Origin: Polynucleobacter sp. 31A-FELB
GTDB taxonomy: Bacteria; Pseudomonadota; Gammaproteobacteria; Burkholderiales; Burkholderiaceae
DNA: 63,085 nucleotides
Reading direction: 5' to 3'
Assembly: GCF_018882405.1 (NCBI RefSeq)
Contig: NZ_JACVOO010000012.1
Coordinates: 1-63,085 of the forward strand
Part shown: positions 52,601 through 61,561 of the stretch, one piece after another
How positions within the stretch are numbered: position 1 is the first letter of the stretch
How the letters are laid out: every line of letters begins with the position of its first letter
The notes under the pieces: generated by a model
Database searches by the model: none
Told to the model about the DNA's origin: nothing
What the model saw: only the letters and a program-made list of their open reading frames with translations
Made by a program: the position numbers and the translations under genes

Positions 52601-54061
52601 TACGATCTAGATGTTCCTTTTTCAGGCAATGGCTTTATCTATAACATTCGCACAGGCGAGTACACCATCATGGATGCTGCCTTTGGTGGCACAAACCAAC
52701 TGACTACTATCTATGGCATTTGGCAGAATGAACAAGGTGGCACGCAGTACACGATCGCCGGTGGCTCAAAACATGGTATTGGTCTCAATCAAGCTTTTGT
52801 TGCAAACTATGATTCTGTGACTGGCATTGTTGATCGTATTAAGTACTATGACTATGACAATCAACCCGGTTTGATTAGTCACTTTGATGGCATCACTGCG
52901 GTACCTGGTGGTTTCAACTTAATGACGATTGGTACCTTTGGTTCTGCATTAGCAACCATCACCGTCGGCGCAGATGGCTCCTTTAGTGACGCCCAGTGGG
53001 CTCTCACCAACATTGATGGTGCCGATATTGTTACCGGTAATACAGTGTTCCAAAACTATGTCATGGGAATCTACGGACTCGATAACGTCTCTGGTACGAA
53101 TAGTTATAGCGAGATGGTGGATCAGTCGATAGTCAATGACTTCGGCGGTCTGATTATGCCGGTCGGTGCGCCAAACTACAGTTACTCTACTTCAGTCATT
53201 AATAGCATTGGTTCTATGGTGGTTGGTTCGAAGGCAGTGGGTAATGTGCTTGGCGGATCAATTGGAAATGACATATTTGTTGGAACTTCTTCTAAGATTG
53301 AAGGCGACACTATCTTTACCGGCGGCGGCGGTGACATGATGGTTTTATCTACCGATCGTATTGCCTCTACCCGTATTGAGCTGTTTGCTGGAAATAGCAC
53401 TAGTGATCGAGTTCAACCCTTGCCTGGAAGTTCCCAAACCGCTATCTTTGGATCAGTCGTCAGTATTGATGATGTTCCTCAGCTTGGTTGGTGGGGACAA
53501 GCTACGGGTCAACGGGGTGGAGCTGTCTCCAATGTCTTCACCAATCTAGGATTTGGAACTGGTACAAGTCAAGATGTGACAACCATTCATAATTTTGATG
53601 TTGGCGCCACAAATGATCCAGGCGACTCGATTGATTTTTCATTATCTGCTTATAGTAATTTGCTGAGAGATATGACATCAAGCGATGGTGGTCCTCGTCT
53701 TGGAAATGCGATCCTCAGTAATACTGTAAGTCTTGGCGGCACTATCACTGTGGGCAATGCAAATGTGATTGTGATGGATTCATCACAGACATTCTCAAGC
53801 GCTGCTGATCTTTCAGCTCAACTGGCAAGTTCTGCAACCGCTATTCGATTTGCAAGTGCACAGACTAATCAATTCAATCACTACCTGATTGCTTACCAAG
53901 ATACTGGTGGATACACACGTATTGCGGATATGAATATTCACAGTGATTCAGCATTTAGTGCAACTAACCAGGGTGATACATTGGCCTTGTCAGATTTAGT
54001 GCGGATTGGCTCGGTCCAGGTTGCCGACTTAACTGCAAGTAATATCCAGTTTGTACTTTAA
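49664..54061 (+). CDS. Large beta-helix adhesin-like protein with internal DUF4214
   Basis: 1465 residues from ATG 49664 (CAGGAG upstream). It starts with the VTNLNDSGVGSLRAALLAAN motif common in secreted beta-helix proteins. Right-handed beta-helix repeats (NGISIHGSSGNILVANRIGT type) fill residues 60 to about 620. Two DUF4214 repeats follow at about 640-760 (ESLYVGYYGRAADPEGIDYW). The remainder is a beta-rich region ending with a probable type I signal (NFDVGATNDPGDSIDFSLSA and after). No Sec signal. Confidence 0.85.
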   Translation: MHTIFVTNLNDSGVGSLRAALLAANADRADSPVVIKFSVAGTINLESALPRITNSMLIDATSAPGYVSGGAPAVTLNFNNFTGLDFALGSNGSKLIGLALGNSSSHGISLHGSNITLDKNYIGLTANGGDLGNDGDGIFITALSVGNHIGLNDSHVSGVIGNVISFNNGNGISIHGSSGNILVANRIGTSADGNTAHGNFLAGIHITDGASNNTIGGTVYVDAATGQVNNPTGDKGTVPGVFVVPPLGNLISGNSGDGVLIDTQSQNNVLNGNFIGTAANGDSALGNGRDGVHILGADNNSLIGCEFVDQPFVYYNVVSGNAWNGLHITDSDNVIVQANFFGIGANNASLVGNGRNGILVDGNSQGATVGGVIPLGNVSGGNGQNGIHVTDVASGFTTFNTFGGLFAFQGAAPNGDNGLLIDSTGGNQLVRTNVFSGNLGNGIRLAGDASGITIDPNIVGMNTVGNAALPNFQDGLSISNTAHNITVGGYTQSVIPQNAFSGNLGYGIALYGNVYDINIFNSAVGLDVLKAAAVGNGAGGILYASSGSGNVIGGISSPNPLQPIANYIGGNNGDGLILLYGTSDATVMNNIFGMDRFGLPIVPNSGQALALNGAFGNNVVGNVGGNAGDIQLGLQPQSPYAQIESLYVGYYGRAADPEGIDYWMGEALAGLLEGESLTSIMESISDAFATSSENAPYSALATQTLNPANQQQVDLANAFIEQTYINLFNRNPDAAGQQYWVNQLFAGNIQFGDIVYTIASSAAQNDHSVLWNKLNAASYFTENLSSAGITDPSGSAMQDAVAGVINLSTSYASRAGTDIYSGISIDGRTQNSIFTETFITGVRGDYDGNVVLTGDQVIVNSGGNTQAILYRGPIDDTAIGRVYALNPSFANQTVVSSTFYGPNTSVFDRTIPIGEVRAVGSYVISEDTGVRNHGMLYEGTIDGTNGTWTQIDVPSSLVGGQKVVDTILHSTMGDFAVGNYDLDVPFSGNGFIYNIRTGEYTIMDAAFGGTNQLTTIYGIWQNEQGGTQYTIAGGSKHGIGLNQAFVANYDSVTGIVDRIKYYDYDNQPGLISHFDGITAVPGGFNLMTIGTFGSALATITVGADGSFSDAQWALTNIDGADIVTGNTVFQNYVMGIYGLDNVSGTNSYSEMVDQSIVNDFGGLIMPVGAPNYSYSTSVINSIGSMVVGSKAVGNVLGGSIGNDIFVGTSSKIEGDTIFTGGGGDMMVLSTDRIASTRIELFAGNSTSDRVQPLPGSSQTAIFGSVVSIDDVPQLGWWGQATGQRGGAVSNVFTNLGFGTGTSQDVTTIHNFDVGATNDPGDSIDFSLSAYSNLLRDMTSSDGGPRLGNAILSNTVSLGGTITVGNANVIVMDSSQTFSSAADLSAQLASSATAIRFASAQTNQFNHYLIAYQDTGGYTRIADMNIHSDSAFSATNQGDTLALSDLVRIGSVQVADLTASNIQFVL

Positions 54062-54075
54062 TTAAAGCAATAGTT

Positions 54076-54108
54076 AAAAAAGGCGAGAATTTTTTCTCGC
54101 CTTTTTTA
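54076..54108. terminator. Terminator after the beta-helix gene
   Basis: AAAAAGGCGAGAA and TTCTCGCCTTTTTT form a strong stem with T run on the plus strand, and also a usable one on the minus strand for the convergent antiporter gene. Confidence 0.88.
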
Positions 54109-54156
54109 TTTCCTCTTCTCTATCCTTAAATTGAGTAGAAACTCTAGATCCGTTTC

Positions 54157-55215
54157 TTAGGGAACTAAGCTTAAAAACAGGTACTCAAAGAAAATAATCA
54201 AATGAACCACTCCTTGAAGTAGGGTGGTACGGCCGATAACGAGGGTTAATGAGCCAATAAAAATAGATAGGTAGAGCAGCGTCATATTAAGCGAGCTAAT
54301 GCCTAGGGTAATTGGTAAGTTGAAGTAGATGGCAATAGCAGCTACCGTGGGGATGGTTAAGCCGATACTGGCCAATGCAGACCCAAGGGCTAAATTCAGG
54401 CTACTTTGCAGGCGATTTGCTCGCGCAGCTCTGACTGCGGCATACCCTTCAGGTAGTAGAACTAAAAAAGCAATCGCAATACCGACGATGGTCTTTGGAG
54501 CGCCCATGGCCGTAACAGCGGATTCAATGGCTGGGCTCAGCGCTTCAGCCAGGCCAACCACAATGATGAGCGAGGCTATTAGCAAAAGGCTACTCACTGT
54601 TGTTTTAAGATTACTCGGTTTTGCGGCATGCACACTAACATCAGTTTTCTTATCTGGCGTTGATGGTAGGTAGTAGTCACGATGACTGATGGCCTGAAAA
54701 AATAGAAAGGCAATATAGAGGGAAAATGAGGCTATCCCCGCAAACGCCAACTGGCTTTTTGTGAAGTCGGGGCCGGGAGTGCTGACTGTTACAGTTGGCA
54801 TCACCAGAATGAAGGTGGCTAAAGCAGCCAAGACCGCAAGGGAAGAAATCGTTCCTTCATTGCGAAAGGGCATTTCATGATGTTTGAGTCCGCCCATAAA
54901 AATACACAAACCAACGACACCGTTGATCACAATCATGACGGTAGCAAAAACAGCATCACGTGCTATAAATTCTGCCCCTTCATGACCTGTTAGCATCATT
55001 GAGATGATGAGGGAGACCTCAATAATCGTGACGCTAATAGCGAGCACCAGTGTTCCGTAGGGCTCCCCCGTCTTGTGTGCAATCACTTCAGCGTGATGAA
55101 CAGCGGATAGGACTGCACCTATGAGCGTGATACCCATTAATGTGATAAACCACGTTTGGCTCAGGAGGCTCGCTAATGAATGCATATGGCTGTAATCTTT
55201 ATGATGAAAATGCAT
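54157..55215 (-). CDS. chaA: ChaA-like calcium/cation-proton antiporter
   Basis: 352 residues, about 11 membrane segments, His-rich N-terminus (MHFHHKDYSHMH). Both conserved acidic membrane blocks are seen: GEPYGTLVLAISVTIIEVSL and LVLLPEGYAAVRAARANRLQ with NLALGSALASIGLTIP. Family members exchange Ca2+, Na+ or K+ for protons across the inner membrane. Monocistronic. Confidence 0.88.
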   Translation of the reverse strand: MHFHHKDYSHMHSLASLLSQTWFITLMGITLIGAVLSAVHHAEVIAHKTGEPYGTLVLAISVTIIEVSLIISMMLTGHEGAEFIARDAVFATVMIVINGVVGLCIFMGGLKHHEMPFRNEGTISSLAVLAALATFILVMPTVTVSTPGPDFTKSQLAFAGIASFSLYIAFLFFQAISHRDYYLPSTPDKKTDVSVHAAKPSNLKTTVSSLLLIASLIIVVGLAEALSPAIESAVTAMGAPKTIVGIAIAFLVLLPEGYAAVRAARANRLQSSLNLALGSALASIGLTIPTVAAIAIYFNLPITLGISSLNMTLLYLSIFIGSLTLVIGRTTLLQGVVHLIIFFEYLFLSLVP

Positions 55216-55318
55216 TTGCTAGTTAAGATAGAGGTCTTCACGCTAGCTTGGGCAAACAAGCCCATTTTAAAGTGATTTAATTAACTTACTGAGGCATGTT
55301 TGCCAAAGCTCTTAAAAG

Positions 55319-55693
55319 ATGAATATGAAGGCGATTATTTTATTTGGCCATGGTGCTCGCGATGCGCGTTGGCGCGAGCCATTTGATCGCCTTGCATCAT
55401 TATGGATCACTCAGCACCCCGATACTGCGGTGGAACTGGCATTTTTGGAAATGATGCAACCAAGTTTAGAGCAGGCAGTCGCATCATTAAGCGCTACTGG
55501 CGCTACTGAAATAGTTGTGGTCCCCGTCTTTTTTGGGCAGGGTGGCCACTTACGCAATGACTTCCCAGTGTTGCTCGAGTCCTGTCAGAAGCAGTTTCCT
55601 AATCTTCGCTTAAGCGCTACGCCGGCTGTTGGCGAGGATCTCGCGGTCTTGCAAGCGATTGTCGACTTTAGTGCTCGAGCACTTCTCCCTTAA
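55319..55693 (+). CDS. CbiX/SirB-type chelatase
   Basis: 124 residues, single-domain size of the small CbiX/SirB class. Metal-binding His residues are in LFGHGARDARW and FFGQGGHLRNDFP. It inserts iron or cobalt into sirohydrochlorin. Convergent with cobA and overlapping it by 84 bases; together they would make siroheme for the CysI enzyme encoded next to them. Confidence 0.88.
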   Translation: MNMKAIILFGHGARDARWREPFDRLASLWITQHPDTAVELAFLEMMQPSLEQAVASLSATGATEIVVVPVFFGQGGHLRNDFPVLLESCQKQFPNLRLSATPAVGEDLAVLQAIVDFSARALLP

Positions 55694-56434
55694 AGCTTCG
55701 CCCACCATAATGAGGGCGGGCGAGCTGCTATCTAACCACTCCTCTGCTTTTCCTAGGGCGAGCTCACCTAAGGTGCTAGACCAGTGACGCTCTCTTGGTG
55801 TGCTTACTGACTCAAGTATGTGGACTGGGGTATTTGCGTTGTGATTGAGCTTCGCATCAATTAATTGTGTGGCAATACGCTTAGCATCCTTGCGACCCAT
55901 GTAATACACCAGGGTATCTGCATTGGGATTAGGTAATGGTTGAGGGTGACTATCTTTAAGTTGGGCGGTATTTTCTGTGCCCTGCGCTAGCGTAATAAAT
56001 GCCACACTTCGTGAAATGCCACGAAGGGTAAGAGATTGCTGAATCATCGCTGCACCTGCGAGTGCGGCTGTGATGCCGGGAACCACTTCCACCGCAATTC
56101 CCAGATTTTTAAGCGCTTGTATTTCTTCATCAGCGCGACCAAACATCATTGGATCCCCACCTTTTAGGCGGACAATCACCTGATACTTTTGAGTGGCATC
56201 AATGAGTCGTTTATTAATGAATTGTTGCGCGGAGGATAGCTTGCCGCAACGTTTTCCGACTGGCACGAGAATGGCTTGTGGGCAGAGTTCCAGCATTGCT
56301 GGTTCGACTAGCGCATCATGAAACACAATATCGGCCTGTGCCAATAACTTGGCACCACGAACGGTAATCAGATCGGCTGCGCCAGGTCCTGCGCCAACTA
56401 AATATACTTTTCCGGGGGAGTGAGATTGGATCAT
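55610..56434 (-). CDS. cobA: Uroporphyrinogen-III C-methyltransferase
   Basis: 274 residues: KVYLVGAGPGAADLITVRGA, VRLKGGDPMMFGRADEE, and TAALAGAAMIQQSLTLRGIS. SAM-dependent enzyme making precorrin-2 for siroheme. Third in the cysI-DUF934-cobA order with short gaps, so probably one operon. The last 28 residues are encoded in the overlap with the chelatase gene and look less conserved. Confidence 0.93.
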   Translation of the reverse strand: MIQSHSPGKVYLVGAGPGAADLITVRGAKLLAQADIVFHDALVEPAMLELCPQAILVPVGKRCGKLSSAQQFINKRLIDATQKYQVIVRLKGGDPMMFGRADEEIQALKNLGIAVEVVPGITAALAGAAMIQQSLTLRGISRSVAFITLAQGTENTAQLKDSHPQPLPNPNADTLVYYMGRKDAKRIATQLIDAKLNHNANTPVHILESVSTPRERHWSSTLGELALGKAEEWLDSSSPALIMVGEALREKCSSTKVDNRLQDREILANSRRSA

Positions 56435-56453
56435 GATTGAATCGGCGATCAGC

Positions 56454-56999
56454 TTATGCGCTGAGCAGTGAGCGCTTACCGCGCCAACTATTCTGAGTTG
56501 TCACGCTAAACAAGTTGAACTGTTTTAAGGCAAGCTCTTGATCCTGATCAGGACGCAATTCAAAGGCATCAAAACCGACACGCGCACCTTGAAGCAGTTG
56601 ATCAATTAAGACATCACCTATCGCCCGAACTTCACCTTGCCATTGAAACCGATCCCTCAGGAGGGCTGCGGTACTAAAACTTCTGCCATCTCTAAATATC
56701 GGGAAATGCGCACCAACTACTGGCCAGAGGTGTTTACCTTCTTCAATAATGTCAGCGTGCTTGAGGATGTCATCATCGGCAGCAAACCAAACGCCGATTT
56801 CACCTTTATTTACGCGAGTGATCACATCAGCATTTTTATGGTGCGTGATCCACCAATGAAACGGTACCAGCACCTTATGAAAGCCGTGCTCTAAGTCCGG
56901 GATACCGCCTTCATCACGCTCGCCATCCCATACCTGCCACTCATTATCGAGTAGCGTTGGCTGACCATCTTTTGGAAAACGAATGATGTGTTTATTCAT
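56454..56999 (-). CDS. DUF934 protein associated with sulfite reduction
   Basis: 181 residues: NKHIIRFPKDGQPTLLDNEW, then FPIFRDGRSFSTAALLRDRF and GFDAFELRPDQDQELALKQF, the DUF934 pattern. Nearly always encoded beside cysI/cysH in betaproteobacteria. It starts 2 bases after cysI ends. Role in assimilatory sulfate reduction is inferred from context. Confidence 0.9.
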   Translation of the reverse strand: MNKHIIRFPKDGQPTLLDNEWQVWDGERDEGGIPDLEHGFHKVLVPFHWWITHHKNADVITRVNKGEIGVWFAADDDILKHADIIEEGKHLWPVVGAHFPIFRDGRSFSTAALLRDRFQWQGEVRAIGDVLIDQLLQGARVGFDAFELRPDQDQELALKQFNLFSVTTQNSWRGKRSLLSA

Positions 57000-57001
57000 G
57001 A

Positions 57002-58717
57002 TTAGACCTTCGCCTCCTTGGAGTGCTTACTGTTGCCCTCTTTATTCTTATATGCCGCCTCTTTAAAAGGCGCCACACCTAAGCGACGATAGGTTTCGAT
57101 GAATGGTTCATCAGCTGTGCGGTTTTCAACATAAGTATTGATGAGGCTAGTCATGACGTCGGGGATTTCATTGGCATAGAAAGAGGGACCAATAACTTTA
57201 CCAATCGAAGCATCGTTGCCTTGCTCACCGCCCAAGGTAATTTGATACCACTCCTCACCATCCTTATCGACTCCCAGCACGCCAATATTGCCTACGTGAT
57301 GATGACCGCAAGAATTGATGCACCCGGAGATATTCAGGCTGATGTCACCCAAATCAAATAAGTAGTCCAAATTATCAAAACGTTCTTGAATTGCCTTAGC
57401 AATGGGGAGTGACTTGGCGTTTGCCAGCGAGCAGAAATCACCACCAGGACAAGCAATGATGTCAGTTAGTAATCCAATGTTGGGAAGTGCGACATGCTGC
57501 TTCTTGGCTAATTGCCATAGCTCTAGTAACTTTGATTGTTCTACATCAGCTAACACTAGGTTTTGCTCATGAGTAACGCGCAATTCACCAAAGCTGTATT
57601 GATCAGCTAAATCGGCGATGACATTCATCTGCGTGCTAGTGGCATCACCGGGGGCAACCGTACCATGTGGCTTGAGAGATAGGATCACGCTGGCATAGCC
57701 AGGCACTTGATGGGGTTTGACATTGCGTTCTAGCCAACGAGCAAAAGCAGATCTCTCAGCCTCTGGTGCTGCAGTAAGGATGTCTTCATTGTTTAATGCA
57801 TTTAACTGCTGATAAGCTGGTTTAGTAAAGTGTTTGGCCACGCGCTCCCATTCCGCTTGGGTGAAATTGTCGTCACTTTGTTTTGCTGCATTGTGAAGAT
57901 GCAGCCACTCGCCCTCAACCTGGCGTGCGAACTCTTCAGGACCCAAAGCCTTCACTAAAATCTTGATGCGGGCTTTATAGAGATTATCTCTTCTGCCAAA
58001 ACGGTTATAAACACGCAAGAGTGCAGTTAAGTAACTTGGCAGAACTTGCCATGGCAAGTCTTGTTTAATTAATGAGCCCAAAATAGGGGTGCGACCCATG
58101 CCACCACCTGCAAAAATATCTGCAGTGAGTTCGCCTACTGCATTTTTCTTGAGTTCAATACCGACGTCATGGCAAAGCAGGACAGTGCGGTCTTCTTTGG
58201 CCCCATTAATCGCAAACTTAAATTTGCGTGGCAAATGAGCAAACTCGGGATGCAAGGTTGACCACTGACGAAGTAATTCACAAACTGGGCGAGGGTCGAT
58301 GTATTCATCTGCAGCAACACCAGCAAAGGCATCACTTGTGATGTTACGAATACAGTTGCCAGATGTTTGGATGGCATGCATTTCTACTTTGGCTAGTTCA
58401 GCCAAGATGTCGGGTGTTTGCTCTAGCTCGACCCAATTGAATTGAATGTTTTGACGGGTAGTGAAGTGACCATAGCTACGATCGTATTTATCTGCAATGA
58501 GCGCTAAGGTGCGAAGCTGCTTGGCACTTAATAATCCATAAGGAATGGCAACACGCAGCATATATGCATGGCGCTGATGGTAGAGACCATTCTGTAAGCG
58601 AAGGGGGCGGAACTCTTCTTCCGCTAAGGTGCCATTAAGGCGTCGCTCTACTTGGTCTCTGAATTGGATAACCCGTTGATCTACAAGGGTTTGGTCAATA
58701 TGGTCATATTTGTACAT
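57002..58717 (-). CDS. cysI: Sulfite reductase (siroheme/4Fe-4S) subunit
   Basis: 571 residues with ferredoxin-like half-domains and two siroheme/4Fe-4S domains. Cluster cysteines are in CPGGDFC (about 422) and CINSC (about 466, ISGCINSCGHHHVGN). The RQNIQF substrate-binding segment is also seen. Reduces sulfite to sulfide with siroheme made by the adjacent cobA and chelatase products. First gene of the minus-strand operon. Confidence 0.92.
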   Translation of the reverse strand: MYKYDHIDQTLVDQRVIQFRDQVERRLNGTLAEEEFRPLRLQNGLYHQRHAYMLRVAIPYGLLSAKQLRTLALIADKYDRSYGHFTTRQNIQFNWVELEQTPDILAELAKVEMHAIQTSGNCIRNITSDAFAGVAADEYIDPRPVCELLRQWSTLHPEFAHLPRKFKFAINGAKEDRTVLLCHDVGIELKKNAVGELTADIFAGGGMGRTPILGSLIKQDLPWQVLPSYLTALLRVYNRFGRRDNLYKARIKILVKALGPEEFARQVEGEWLHLHNAAKQSDDNFTQAEWERVAKHFTKPAYQQLNALNNEDILTAAPEAERSAFARWLERNVKPHQVPGYASVILSLKPHGTVAPGDATSTQMNVIADLADQYSFGELRVTHEQNLVLADVEQSKLLELWQLAKKQHVALPNIGLLTDIIACPGGDFCSLANAKSLPIAKAIQERFDNLDYLFDLGDISLNISGCINSCGHHHVGNIGVLGVDKDGEEWYQITLGGEQGNDASIGKVIGPSFYANEIPDVMTSLINTYVENRTADEPFIETYRRLGVAPFKEAAYKNKEGNSKHSKEAKV

Positions 58718-58827
58718 AGACCAGTATTGTCTGTGAGTTCAGTTATTTCTACAAATAATTAAATATCCAGTCTATATATTAAAAACAATATATAGAAAGA
58801 TTGCTATGAAGGGTTTTGTAGTCAGCC

Positions 58828-59199
58828 TTAGAGGCTAAATTCCCGATAGTGTCTATACAGATTGGCAATCGATGCAAAGCCTAAAACTACGATCAGAACG
58901 GCAAAAAGGTAGTCAATCGTCAGGTAAGTAAAAACGCCGATTTGAATAGCAATGGCGGCAGCAATAAAGGCAGCGATTGCCCCTAAAACTACTAACTTGA
59001 AGTTCGGGATAAATGCGCCCAGAGTGATGGCAACAAATAACAGAATCAGTTCAGAAACCAACTGATCTGCCATTAAGAAGATGCTGTTGGTGAATTCTGG
59101 GTTAGTCAGCTTACCAACAATGGCGAGCACTAGAATACTGGCCAGAATCGCAAAGTTGAGCTTTGCTTTTTTAAGAATATTGAGGAGCTGATCGTTCAT
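58828..59199 (-). CDS. Small integral membrane protein
   Basis: 123 residues with four membrane segments (LNFAILASILVLAIVGKL, LVSELILLFVAITLGAF, LVVLGAIAAFIAAAIAIQ, YLFAVLIVVLGFASIANL). No family recognised. Follows 59215-59442 by 15 bases on the same strand, probably an operon. Confidence 0.75.
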   Translation of the reverse strand: MNDQLLNILKKAKLNFAILASILVLAIVGKLTNPEFTNSIFLMADQLVSELILLFVAITLGAFIPNFKLVVLGAIAAFIAAAIAIQIGVFTYLTIDYLFAVLIVVLGFASIANLYRHYREFSL

Positions 59200-59214
59200 G
59201 ATATCTAGATACTA

Positions 59215-59442
59215 TTAATAGTTGGGGCTGCCGCTGAAAACAAAGCTAATACCAATCCATAACAGAATGAAGGCGATCAAAATAGTGAAGCCCAACTTCT
59301 TGAGGAAATATCCCAGGCTATCCATATAGAGCTCATCGCCACGACCAAAGTATTGATCAAAACGTTTCCAAACTAGTCGACCTACTACAAGCGGCAACAA
59401 CATAGCAACAATGCCAAGAACTACAGTTACTGTGGTATCCAT
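59215..59442 (-). CDS. Small integral membrane protein
   Basis: 75 residues with two membrane segments (VVLGIVAMLLPLVVGRLV and LGFTILIAFILLWIGISF) around a charged loop (FDQYFGRGDELYMDSLGYF). Function unknown; likely co-transcribed with 58828-59199. Confidence 0.7.
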   Translation of the reverse strand: MDTTVTVVLGIVAMLLPLVVGRLVWKRFDQYFGRGDELYMDSLGYFLKKLGFTILIAFILLWIGISFVFSGSPNY

Positions 59443-59627
59443 CTAAATTCAATACTTTCTTATGCTGGTGGCTAGGTTACTGGCCATATAAAAGAAGTAA
59501 GAATACCCGTTTTTCATATGTAAGCATTGCTCTTGAGAGCTTGCTTTGCCTGATTTATGCTCTAAAACCCTGAGTTTATTGATACAGTAGAGCCTTTATT
59601 ACTTCAAATTTCTTCGAAAGCCTGCAA

Positions 59628-60206
59628 ATGACTGATTTATCCCTGACTCAAATTAAAGAAATTCGCGCCGCGGTCCTTGGTGCTGCAGCTAAAGTACCTG
59701 GTGCATTAATTGGCATGGGTGTTCTTTTTATTGCCTTAGGAATGATTGGTATAGCTGGTCAGACATTGTTTTCATTTGTCACCATTAATGTATTGGGTGC
59801 CTTCTTGATTTTTGGCGGCGCCGTGCAATTTGCTCATGCACTCAAATCCACCGGCTGGAAGAGTGTTGGTATTCAAGTGGTATTGGCTGTTTTATACATT
59901 GTTGCCGGCATCTACACTTGGGCCTTCCCGATCCCAGCTTTAGAGGCAATTACGCTTTGGCTTGCTGCAATCTTTTTTATTACTGGCTTTTTACGCCTGA
60001 TCTCGGCCTTTCAGCATCGTCATTTCCAAGAATGGTTTTGGTTGGTACTGTCATCTGCGATTTCTATCTTGATGGGTGTTCTCATCATGAATGGTTACCC
60101 AGAAAGCAGCTTGTGGTTACCTGGCTTACTCATCGCAATTGAATTACTCTTGCAGGGTTGGTCATTGTTGTTCTTGGGTTTAGCGGCGCGCTCATTAACT
60201 AAGTAA
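59628..60206 (+). CDS. HdeD-family membrane protein (DUF308)
   Basis: 192 residues, six membrane segments, with family pattern LIGMGVLFIALGMIGIAGQ, GGAVQFAHALKSTGWKSVG, VAGIYTWAFPIPALEAITLW and HHFQEWFWLVLSSAISILMG-like segments. HdeD is linked to acid resistance in enterics; substrate unknown. Confidence 0.85.
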   Translation: MTDLSLTQIKEIRAAVLGAAAKVPGALIGMGVLFIALGMIGIAGQTLFSFVTINVLGAFLIFGGAVQFAHALKSTGWKSVGIQVVLAVLYIVAGIYTWAFPIPALEAITLWLAAIFFITGFLRLISAFQHRHFQEWFWLVLSSAISILMGVLIMNGYPESSLWLPGLLIAIELLLQGWSLLFLGLAARSLTK

Positions 60207-60235
60207 TTGCAAATCTATTTAGAAATTCAATTGCT

Positions 60236-60424
60236 ATGTCAATGAAAAAAACCGATCTCTATAAAAACCTAGCCCTGACCACTGCGCAGCGTATGAAGAA
60301 TGCTGCTAAGACGCCAAAGCCGGGTACGGCAGAGAGTATCGCGAAATCCAAAAAAGAGCTTGCCAGTAGTAATCCTATGCTGGCCTCTTTGATGGGCAAG
60401 ACAAAGTCCGAGAAATCCAAATAA
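60236..60424 (+). CDS. Small basic protein
   Basis: 62 residues, 14 of them Lys: MSMKKTDLYKNLALTTAQRM, then SKKELASSNPMLASLMGK. Follows the HdeD-like gene by 29 bases. Soluble and probably disordered; function unknown. Confidence 0.65.
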   Translation: MSMKKTDLYKNLALTTAQRMKNAAKTPKPGTAESIAKSKKELASSNPMLASLMGKTKSEKSK

Positions 60425-60475
60425 TTACTCTTGACCAGCATTCTTTATTAATTTGAGTGCCGGTATATTTCCGTT

Positions 60476-61552
60476 TTGAAGCAAATTCAAGCCCTTTTCT
60501 TAATTGACCTTCTTAAGGTCTTCGCAGCACTATTGATCATCCTGCATCACTTATCTAGTTACGGTCAAATAGCTGTTGATGCTCGATCAGTATTGCCGGG
60601 CGTGATGGAATTGCTATTCGAGTATGGTCGTTATGCGGTGCAAATTTTTTTGGTGATGGCGGGGTACTTGGCGACCCAGTCCCTTACACGGTTTGCTAAT
60701 GCGAAATTCAGTAGCCAGAATTTGCTGCGAGTCATCATCAATCGCTATTTACGCCTGTTTGCACCTTACATTGCTGCTTTGATTTTCACTATTGTCTGCG
60801 CTTGGATTGCACGCTTCTGGGTGAATGATGAATTCGTTGGTGAGCAAGAGACGCTAAGTCAATTTATTGCCCACTTGTTTTTTCTGCAAGGGATTCTAGG
60901 TCTTGACTCCATCTCTGCGGGTGTCTGGTATGTAGCGATTGACTGGCAACTCTACTCAGTACTGGCTGTATTACTCATTTCTTTCTCCAGTTACCAGGCC
61001 TTGATATGGTTGATCAGCATTGTTTCTGTTAGCTCATTGTTGTACTTCAATCGTTCCGCATATTACGAGGCTTACTTTATTTATTTCATCGGTTCTTATA
61101 GCCTAGGCGTACTAGCTTATCTTGCTAAGAACTTTGCTGACAGGAAGATTCAAGTCTTGGCCAAGTTTGCACTCATTGTTATTGGGGTGATTATTGCGCT
61201 CTCTGCATTTCAGCAAGTTTGGCTACGGAACTTCTTAGCCTGGTTCGTAGCCTTGCTGTTATTGGTATGGGGTAACTCTAGCTATCCAAATCTTGGGGCA
61301 ACAAGCTCAAAAGTAAAAGTGTTTGTATTGCGCTGTATTGCTTGGGCGAGCCCGCGCTCCTATTGCGCTTTCTTGATTCACTTTGCATTTATCTTGTTGG
61401 CGAATACGCTATATATTGCTTCTGGAATGCACGCTCACGAAAGTGGCCTCATGGCAATTTGCTTAATGCTGGGGGTCGTTCTGTGTAGCCTAATTGCTGC
61501 TAACTACCTATATCGCTGGGTTGAGGTTCCCTCAGTGAAGCTGAAGATTTAA
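60476..61552 (+). CDS. Acyltransferase-3 family membrane protein
   Basis: 358 residues from a TTG, about ten membrane segments. The start FLIDLLKVFAALLIILHHLS and GRYAVQIFLVMAGYLATQSL are typical of OafA/NodX-type acyltransferases, which O-acylate cell-surface sugars. Monocistronic; acceptor unknown. Confidence 0.87.
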   Translation: MKQIQALFLIDLLKVFAALLIILHHLSSYGQIAVDARSVLPGVMELLFEYGRYAVQIFLVMAGYLATQSLTRFANAKFSSQNLLRVIINRYLRLFAPYIAALIFTIVCAWIARFWVNDEFVGEQETLSQFIAHLFFLQGILGLDSISAGVWYVAIDWQLYSVLAVLLISFSSYQALIWLISIVSVSSLLYFNRSAYYEAYFIYFIGSYSLGVLAYLAKNFADRKIQVLAKFALIVIGVIIALSAFQQVWLRNFLAWFVALLLLVWGNSSYPNLGATSSKVKVFVLRCIAWASPRSYCAFLIHFAFILLANTLYIASGMHAHESGLMAICLMLGVVLCSLIAANYLYRWVEVPSVKLKI

Positions 61553-61561
61553 GGTAATTAC

